From Alkalihalobacterium elongatum (GTDB lineage Bacteria > Bacillota > Bacilli > Bacillales > Bacillaceae_F): a DNA stretch of 45,619 nt. Every line of letters begins with the position of its first letter. The stretch's first letter is position 1. Positions 40,818 through 45,619 of the stretch are shown one piece after another. Position numbers and translations under genes: made by a program. The DNA is taken from positions 1-45,619 of the forward strand of contig NZ_WMKZ01000035.1 of assembly GCF_019024285.1 (NCBI RefSeq). Direction: 5' to 3'. A model generated the notes under the pieces. The model was given only the letters and a program-made list of their open reading frames with translations. It was not told the DNA's origin and ran no database searches.

Positions 40818-41621
40818 ATGCCTGTTGTAAGACAAACTCATGTTGTCTATACCGTTCAGCCAGGGGATACGTTATATTCCATCGCCGCACGGTTTGGCAG
40901 TACAATCTTGGGAATTCAAAGGGCCAACCAATTAATCCCCCCGATCACCGATCCAGGTCTAATTTTTCCTGGATGGACGCTGATCATTCCAGTCCTTGCC
41001 GAACGTCCTTTTCGTACCATCTATATTACTTCCCCTAGAGATTCACTGTTTCGTATTGGGCAGCGGTTTTCGGCCCATACCGATCTCCTCGCTGGGGTGA
41101 ACCAGCTTCAAGATCCAAATTTGATCTTTGTCGGGCAGCCACTATGGGCTCCAGCCTTTGTGTATGAAATCGAAATGGGAGATACACTATTCAGCATCTC
41201 CAGACGTTTTCAAATTCCAATCAACAACATTATAGCCGCCAACGATGGAAGGCCTGGATTTTCACTTGATTTGATCTATGCTGGGTTTCGCCTGCTTCTT
41301 CCCCTTCCATCATCAAGGAATATCGTCGTCATTCGTCCTCTTCCAGGAGATATCGTTCGCAGTGGCGACCGTATCGAAGGCTTCGCCCGTGTCTTTGAAG
41401 CGAATGTTCTGATGCAAATTCAAGATGACAACGGTGTAGTCGTCTCGGAAGAACGTTTTACAACAGCATTAGAAGGTCCGCCTGCCTACGGTTATTTTTC
41501 TGAAACAGTTGTCTTTGACCGAACACCTACTACAACTGGTGGACAATTATGGGTCTACTCCCGCAGCGCGATCGACGGAAGTATCATAGATCTGGTTCAA
41601 GTAAGGATTGCGTTTTTGTAG
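40818..41621 (+). CDS. LysM protein with Gmad2 domain
   Basis: Start placed at ATG 40818 (MPVVRQTHVVYTVQPGDTLY), behind GGGAGTG. 267 aa: LysM-type repeats at about 9-58 (YTVQPGDTLYSIAARFGSTI), 62-108 (more divergent) and 113-165 (YEIEMGDTLFSISRRFQIPI), then a Gmad2 immunoglobulin-like domain (NIVVIRPLPGDIVRSGDRIE, GFARVFEANVLMQIQDDNGV). LysM binds peptidoglycan; Gmad2 occurs in sporulation and germination proteins, so a spore-envelope role is likely. No signal peptide is visible. The stop TAG abuts REP copy 9. Confidence 0.85.
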   Translation: MPVVRQTHVVYTVQPGDTLYSIAARFGSTILGIQRANQLIPPITDPGLIFPGWTLIIPVLAERPFRTIYITSPRDSLFRIGQRFSAHTDLLAGVNQLQDPNLIFVGQPLWAPAFVYEIEMGDTLFSISRRFQIPINNIIAANDGRPGFSLDLIYAGFRLLLPLPSSRNIVVIRPLPGDIVRSGDRIEGFARVFEANVLMQIQDDNGVVVSEERFTTALEGPPAYGYFSETVVFDRTPTTTGGQLWVYSRSAIDGSIIDLVQVRIAFL

Positions 41622-41672
41622 GGGTCTGCCCCCCACTGCTTTAACGCTTTACTCTAGTGGGGGTCAGACCCC
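41621..41672. repeat. REP palindrome, copy 9 (3' side of RAYT)
   Basis: ggggtctgcccccc / long spacer actgctttaacgctttactc-tagt / gggggtcagacccc. The LysM stop codon and the RAYT stop codon both lie at or in it. Confidence 0.92.
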
Positions 41673-42208
41673 GCATCCACATGATTGACGTACGTTTGGT
41701 AGCTTTTCTTTTGTGGATAAGGAAAATAAGATAGGATGCGTTTGGTGCAAACATGGGGATTAGAGATTGAGGAAATATAAGCAGGATAACTACTCCACCG
41801 ATAGCTTTCTGGCCGCTCCACCATATTGGCCTCGACTGGATTAAGATGAATGTACTTGCTCGCTTCTAAGAAATACGTATCATCATGAATTATCTCGGCA
41901 TGATAGCGCCCTTGAAACAAATGTCCACTTGTATCGTGACGCTTATTAAAATACATCGCATAGAGAGAATGGAGTTTTTTGATAATATCTTTGGTAGGGG
42001 TATCTTTCGTTTCTAGCAGCAGATGAATGTGGTTGGTCATTAAACAGTAGGCATGGAGATGGAAAGGATATTGAATGCGGGTTTTTTCAAGAAGGGATAA
42101 ATACATGTATCGGTCATTGAGGTCATAAAAAATATCAGCACGGCGATTTCCACGACTGGTAATATGGTAGGTCGCCCCAGGGAACCAAATACGAGGCTTA
42201 CGAGCCAA
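41654..42208 (-). CDS. REP-associated tyrosine transposase (RAYT, Y1_Tnp / IS200-like)
   Basis: 184 aa from a TTG start with AGGTGTG about 7 nt upstream. HUH motif His60-Ile-His62 in CLMTNHIHLLLETKD, the SGHLFQGRYHAEIIHDDTYF segment, and Tyr119 in ASKYIHLNPVEANMV as the catalytic nucleophile. These are the marks of single-copy RAYTs, domesticated relatives of IS200/IS605 transposases that cut and move REP hairpins. It lies between REP copies 9 and 10, and the same palindrome occurs thirteen times in this window. The last residues GSDPH and the stop are encoded by REP copy 9. Apparently intact. Confidence 0.92.
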   Translation of the reverse strand: MARKPRIWFPGATYHITSRGNRRADIFYDLNDRYMYLSLLEKTRIQYPFHLHAYCLMTNHIHLLLETKDTPTKDIIKKLHSLYAMYFNKRHDTSGHLFQGRYHAEIIHDDTYFLEASKYIHLNPVEANMVERPESYRWSSYPAYISSISNPHVCTKRILSYFPYPQKKSYQTYVNHVDAGSDPH

Positions 42209-42375
42209 AAATTACTCACACCTTTCGATTGGATTTTTCTCACAAATGAAAGAATAACTGGAATTCCCTAATCTTAGTAATTCTACTAATTTATCAGTCA
42301 CTTTTTTGTATTTGTATCACCTTCTTTCTGGTTCTATTATAGAACAACTGCTTTTTTCTTACTACCGTTTTGTAT

Positions 42376-42419
42376 GGGGTCTGTCCCCCACTGCTTTAAA
42401 GCGATGGGGGTCAGACCCC
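42376..42419. repeat. REP palindrome, copy 10 (5' side of RAYT)
   Basis: Short class: ggggtctgtccccc / actgctttaaagcgat / gggggtcagacccc; about 170 bp upstream of the RAYT start. Confidence 0.92.
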
Positions 42420-42428
42420 ATTTCGTGG

Positions 42429-42540
42429 TTACCCACAAGTTTCGTACAAGTTATCCACACTATCCACAATTTTCAGACTTTATCAACAGTAATCAGACCT
42501 ACACTTGCATGAAAAAATACTTTATCCACAACTCTCTCAT
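42429..42540 (+). promoter_or_regulatory. DnaA-box cluster
   Basis: Five same-strand 9-mers in 112 bp: TTACCCACA (42429), TTATCCACA (42451, perfect), CTATCCACA (42460), TTATCAACA (42480) and TTATCCACA (42532, perfect). In B. subtilis, clusters like this outside oriC bind DnaA and restrain initiation, or regulate neighbouring genes. No dnaA/dnaN genes are present, so it is not the standard origin. It lies between REP copy 10 and a small membrane protein gene. Confidence 0.75.
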
Positions 42541-42653
42541 CGGTAACGCCGTAGCGGTAATCGTTTACTCTATTGGGGGAAAGACTCCAATTTCAATTCA
42601 CTTCCTCAATGATATACTCAACGTATTATTTAATTCAGAAAGGCTTGACTCAC

Positions 42654-43052
42654 ATGAACATTAAAGATATGAACTTCTCAGAAATGAGTGATCGCCAAAT
42701 ACAAAAGAAGTACGATGACTTGTTATTAGAGGGCAGGTTAACGTACCAGAACATTTTAAACAAAGAAAGCTTTCTAGACAGTGGTTTTTGGGGGGCTTGT
42801 TTGATCGTTCTATGGATGTGGGAGATTTTTATGGTGTTCTTCCTCATCTTTATTGATGCCCCAACCGGTTTACAAATGCTTATTATTGGAGGAATACCGT
42901 TAGCGGTTTTATTATTTGCAAGAAAACAAGCGCATAAACAGATTTCAGAGAATGAAGCAAAACACCGATCCATTACTAGAAAGCTAGACCAATTTCGTTT
43001 GAAACTAAGGAAGGAAAATCGCGACATCCCAGGCATTATCACTTGGGAATAA
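42654..43052 (+). CDS. Hypothetical two-helix membrane protein, 132 aa
   Basis: Start placed at ATG 42654 (MNIKDMNFSEMSDRQIQKKY), with AAAGG upstream; the longer frame enters the DnaA-box leader. Helices at about 52-71 and 77-94 (LIVLWMWEIFMVFFLIFI, MLIIGGIPLAVLLFA), with charged helical ends (ARKQAHKQISENEAKHRSIT) inside. No family recognised. The DnaA boxes lie 115-225 bp upstream and could control it. Confidence 0.62.
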   Translation: MNIKDMNFSEMSDRQIQKKYDDLLLEGRLTYQNILNKESFLDSGFWGACLIVLWMWEIFMVFFLIFIDAPTGLQMLIIGGIPLAVLLFARKQAHKQISENEAKHRSITRKLDQFRLKLRKENRDIPGIITWE

Positions 43053-43058
43053 AAGAAA

Positions 43059-43110
43059 GTGGTCGGTCCCTCGCTGCGTTAATGCGTTACCGCGGCGGGG
43101 GTCAGACCCC
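43059..43110. repeat. REP palindrome, copy 11 (degenerate)
   Basis: Left arm decayed (ggtcggtccctcgctgcgtt), long spacer, intact right arm gggggtcagacccc. It follows the 132-aa gene by 7 bp. Confidence 0.85.
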
Positions 43111-43202
43111 ACCATCAATGCATACAATAAAAGGGTGTTTTATGTAATACTTTTACTTTTACTACCAAATGAAACATACCGTGGGAAAGGTGTTGAAAAC
43201 GC

Positions 43203-44738
43203 GTGGGGAAAGAAAAAAGGAAATGTGTGCTTGGTCCTTTGACTGGCAAGGAACGAATAAAAAAGGCCTATTATTTACGTAAAGATACTGCACGATACCA
43301 CAAGGAGCATGATCCTATCGAGCATAAATGTAACGGAGATGAACGGCGTTACAAGAAAAAAATTGCAAACTTTACTAAAACATTGCCCCATAACTCCCTT
43401 GGTGAAGTTGATCTTAAAGCCTATTCCTCACTAAGGAAGGCGTTAAAAAGTGGCGATCCGGAGGATTTAGAAGCGATCCCAATGGGAGGAACAACGAAAT
43501 TAGCCAATCCTCAAGCCGCCTATGTCTTTGATCTTATTGGAGCTGATTGTCACCAGACAGAATTACCTGCACCTCCAGCCTTCAGTAGTGCATGGGAAGC
43601 AAGTGAAATGGCTGAGGTATACTGGCGAGCATTAACTCGTGATGTACACTTCGAAGAATATGATACAAATGAGCTTACGATAGAAGCAGCATCAGAGCTA
43701 TCAAGATTTTCAGACTTTCGCGGACCAAAGGATAATGGAAGTGTGACAACTGGCACGTTATTTCGTAGTGCTACCCCGGAAGACCTTGAGGGACCTTTTA
43801 TTTCACAATTTTTGTTTAAAGACATTCCCTTCGGTTCAACTACAATCCCTCAACGTTATCAAACAACATTAGCTGGCGCTGACCACATGACAGACTATGA
43901 AGAATGGTTGAATATCCAGAACGGCGGAAGTCCTGTTGCAGCTATTCCAGACACAACGCCTCGATATATACGTAACGGCCGCGACTTAGCAAAATACGTT
44001 CATATTGACTTCTCCTACCAACCCGCGCTATCTGCTTGTTTGATTTTAAATGGTTTGGGAAGAGACGCACTGAGCCCCAACAACCCTTATTTGAAATCAG
44101 CAACTCAAGGCGGCTTTATTACATTTGGCGGACCGCATATACTCGATTTAGTAAGTAAAGTATCTCGTTTAGCATTAGAGGCTGCATGGTTTCATAAGTT
44201 CTTAGTTCATCGTCGTTTACGACCTGAAGAATTTGGAGGACGGGTCCACAATCATTTAACAGATTCTGCTAATTACCCAATCCATAAAGAGCTACTAAAC
44301 TCTCAAGTGATATCTAAAGTGTTCAACAAATACGGGACTTACCTTCTCCCGATGGCGTACCCAGAAGGAAGCCCAACACACCCTGCTTATCCAGCTGGCC
44401 ACGCCTCCTTGGCAGGTGCTGGTGTCACTGTCCTAAAGGCATTTTTTAATGAGGCATATGAAATTCCTAACCCCGTTACGGCTAGCAAAAACGGACTTTC
44501 ATTAGTTCCATACTCGGACGGTCCGTTAACAATAGGCGGTGAATTAAATAAACTCGCTTCTAATATTGCCCTTGGGAGAGATACAGCAGGTGTTCATTGG
44601 CGTTCTGACGGAATAGAAGGCATAAAACTCGGTGAAGCCGTAGCCATTGAAGTCCTCCGTGACTACAGAAAAACTTATAATGAAAACTTTGATGGATTTA
44701 CGTTAACCAAATTTGACGGTAAGAAAATAACAATATAA
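43203..44738 (+). CDS. Vanadium-dependent haloperoxidase-like protein (PAP2 superfamily)
   Basis: 511 aa from a GTG start with AAAGGTG upstream; no signal peptide. C-terminal helical-bundle active site: Lys332 and Arg340 (HKFLVHRRLRPEEFGG), His393 as acid-base (SPTHPAYPAGHASLAGAG), Gly399-His400 with Ala398 where classical enzymes have Ser, and Arg459/His465 (LGRDTAGVHWRSD). These residues bind vanadate and let the enzyme oxidise halides with H2O2; related folds are acid phosphatases. His400 is the vanadate ligand equivalent. The N-terminal 100 residues are basic. Without a known substrate, haloperoxidase or phosphatase activity both remain open. Single-gene unit between REP copies 11 and 12. 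Confidence 0.85.
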   Translation: MGKEKRKCVLGPLTGKERIKKAYYLRKDTARYHKEHDPIEHKCNGDERRYKKKIANFTKTLPHNSLGEVDLKAYSSLRKALKSGDPEDLEAIPMGGTTKLANPQAAYVFDLIGADCHQTELPAPPAFSSAWEASEMAEVYWRALTRDVHFEEYDTNELTIEAASELSRFSDFRGPKDNGSVTTGTLFRSATPEDLEGPFISQFLFKDIPFGSTTIPQRYQTTLAGADHMTDYEEWLNIQNGGSPVAAIPDTTPRYIRNGRDLAKYVHIDFSYQPALSACLILNGLGRDALSPNNPYLKSATQGGFITFGGPHILDLVSKVSRLALEAAWFHKFLVHRRLRPEEFGGRVHNHLTDSANYPIHKELLNSQVISKVFNKYGTYLLPMAYPEGSPTHPAYPAGHASLAGAGVTVLKAFFNEAYEIPNPVTASKNGLSLVPYSDGPLTIGGELNKLASNIALGRDTAGVHWRSDGIEGIKLGEAVAIEVLRDYRKTYNENFDGFTLTKFDGKKITI

Positions 44739-44741
44739 AGA

Positions 44742-44785
44742 GGGGTCTGTCCCCCACTGCTTTAAAGCGGTGGGGGACAGACCCC
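44742..44785. repeat. REP palindrome, copy 12
   Basis: Short class, perfect arms: ggggtctgtccccc / actgctttaaagcggt / gggggacagacccc. It lies between convergent genes, 3 bp after the haloperoxidase stop, and would serve as a bidirectional terminator. Confidence 0.92.
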
Positions 44786-44793
44786 AAAAAACT

Positions 44794-44967
44794 TTACTTT
44801 TTGTGTAGGTTTTTTAAATAATTTAATATAAATAGAACTCCTAACGCAATAACGCCTACTACAAAAATTCCAATAGACCCTTCTCTATCTTCTAAAAACA
44901 TAAACCATGAAAATAAACATAGACTTAAAAACACCAGTGCTGCATTAAATAAATAATATTTTTTCAT
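44794..44967 (-). CDS. Small two-helix membrane protein, 57 aa
   Basis: ATG at 44967 with AAGGGA about 9 nt upstream, TAA at 44794. Helices LFNAALVFLSLCLFSWFMF and GIFVVGVIALGVLFILNY separated by LEDREGS, basic ends (MKKYY, LKNLHKK). It lies 16 bp after the secreted protein gene and is probably cotranscribed with it. No family recognised. Confidence 0.65.
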   Translation of the reverse strand: MKKYYLFNAALVFLSLCLFSWFMFLEDREGSIGIFVVGVIALGVLFILNYLKNLHKK

Positions 44968-44983
44968 AAACGTTATTCCCTTA

Positions 44984-45406
44984 CTACTTGTCTGTTATTC
45001 TTATTGTCATAGCACCTGAATAGTTTGTATTTTTATAATATACAACCATAACTCGCATTTTTTTGCTACTAACCGGGCTCTTCATCATATAAACCCTATA
45101 AGATTGATTGCCTACAAACGTATCATAAAAACTATATCCAGCAGCAAACCCCCATGAAGCAACACCTGCTACTTTTAAAGGTAAAAAACCTAATGCACCC
45201 ACTGTAACTCCACCCGTCCATGCTCCTAAGCGGCGATCTGGCACTTGATACATCAATTGGTAAGTCGATGGCAAATTCGACTTTGAAATACACGAAACAG
45301 CAGGGTAGCTATAATAGGTACATGCATTAACTTTTTCTTTTGGTGTTAAATTAACAATACTAAAGGCCATAAGAAAAACTAACATATATGTATAAGCTCG
45401 TTTCAA
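44984..45406 (-). CDS. Secreted hypothetical protein, 140 aa
   Basis: Start placed at TTG 45406 (KRAYTYMLVFLMAFSIVNL follows), because AGGAGGTGG lies 5 nt upstream; the frame extends further only through REP copy 13. Signal peptide about 1-28 (cleavage near KVNA). The mature part has CTYYSYPAVSCISKSNL with two Cys, a hydrophobic Gly-rich stretch (GAWTGGVTVGALGFLPLKVA) and a beta-rich end (MRVMVVYYKNTNYSGAMTIR). A bacteriocin-like or surface role is possible but not shown. Confidence 0.6.
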   Translation of the reverse strand: MKRAYTYMLVFLMAFSIVNLTPKEKVNACTYYSYPAVSCISKSNLPSTYQLMYQVPDRRLGAWTGGVTVGALGFLPLKVAGVASWGFAAGYSFYDTFVGNQSYRVYMMKSPVSSKKMRVMVVYYKNTNYSGAMTIRITDK

Positions 45407-45496
45407 AATTTCCACCTCCTTTTTTTTACATAAATGGAATAATTCTACTAACTTTACTAAAGTCCTGTAGGAAAAAAGTTTTGTTTTTCGAAGAAT

Positions 45497-45547
45497 GGGG
45501 TCTGTCCCCCACTGCGTTAATGCTTTACCACAGTGGGGGACAGACCC
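45497..45547. repeat. REP palindrome, copy 13
   Basis: Long class: ggggtctgtccccc / actgcgttaatgctttacca-cagt / gggggacagaccc (last C lost). Confidence 0.9.
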
Positions 45548-45619
45548 ATTGGCGTTGCACGATAGTATGTATTTTGAATATATGAAACTTTTTTCCATAT
45601 GTATTATTAGTGGAAATAG

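Noticed and set aside
42429-42540. Chromosomal replication origin
   Set aside because: DnaA boxes are present, but there is no dnaA, dnaN, rpmH or clear AT-rich unwinding tract next to them.
21412-45547. CRISPR array formed by the repeated palindromes
   Set aside because: Spacing is irregular (hundreds to thousands of bp), copies vary, genes lie between them and no cas genes were seen.
45407-45598. Extended N-terminus of the secreted protein gene
   Set aside because: The extension translates REP copy 13 and lacks a ribosome site; a TTG with AGGAGGTGG gives a proper signal peptide.

Overview
The window looks like chromosome from a low-GC, Gram-positive, endospore-type Bacillaceae, probably an alkaliphilic Bacillus relative. 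The evidence is strong AGGAGG ribosome sites, sigma-A promoters, many Bacillus-type lipoproteins, a YclNOPQ-type siderophore importer with Fur boxes, a high-alkaline subtilisin, a YvrJ/DUF1659/DUF2922 cluster, a LysM/Gmad2 protein and a PlcR-like regulator. No rRNA, tRNA, prophage or CRISPR array was seen. The species call is inference.

Layout. 0-5.1 kb: remnant of a persulfide-dioxygenase-like MBL/rhodanese gene, small membrane proteins and lipoproteins, an AlkD-like glycosylase. 5.4-7.9 kb: methyltransferase - VanR-like - VanS-like operon. 8.1-10.6 kb: a lipoprotein, a DUF1259 protein and two broken genes (O-methyltransferase, HmoA-like monooxygenase). 10.6-14.7 kb: petrobactin-type ABC importer (yclNOPQ order) behind three Fur boxes. 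15-16.1 kb: anti-sigma-like protein without a sigma gene, between two copies of a dispersed repeat. 16.5-19.9 kb: lipoprotein / ATP-grasp / DUF350 / ATP-grasp operon of the glutathionylspermidine-synthase type. 20.3-21.4 kb: secreted subtilisin. 21.4-26.2 kb: small proteins separated by palindromic repeats. 26.3-30.5 kb: class B sortase and a 1158-residue surface protein with an embedded sorting signal, VWA and lipase-like domains. 31.6-33.5 kb: PlcR-like regulator, divergent PapR-like signalling peptide and two PlcR-box-like sites. 33.6-36.3 kb: VKOR-like protein, DUF2200, PadR/HAAS pair. 36.4-39.9 kb: lipoproteins and membrane proteins of unknown role. 40-45.6 kb: GNAT, LysM protein, a REP-associated tyrosine transposase (RAYT), a DnaA-box cluster, a vanadium haloperoxidase-like enzyme and small proteins.

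Two systems stand out. (1) A PlcR/PapR-like quorum-sensing pair: a 313-aa HTH+TPR regulator, a divergently encoded 50-aa secreted peptide ending in PFEH, a 9/10 match to the PlcR box between them, and a second 9/10 box upstream of a small membrane protein gene. The box-to-minus-10 spacing is almost the same in both places (94 and 93 nt). (2) A REP/RAYT system: thirteen copies of a 44-52 bp GGGGTCTG...CAGACCCC palindrome between 21.4 and 45.6 kb and none seen before 21.4 kb, with one RAYT gene flanked by two copies. Several copies abut or overlap stop codons and supply new protein C-termini. At least three further dispersed repeat families occupy the intergenic regions of the first half.
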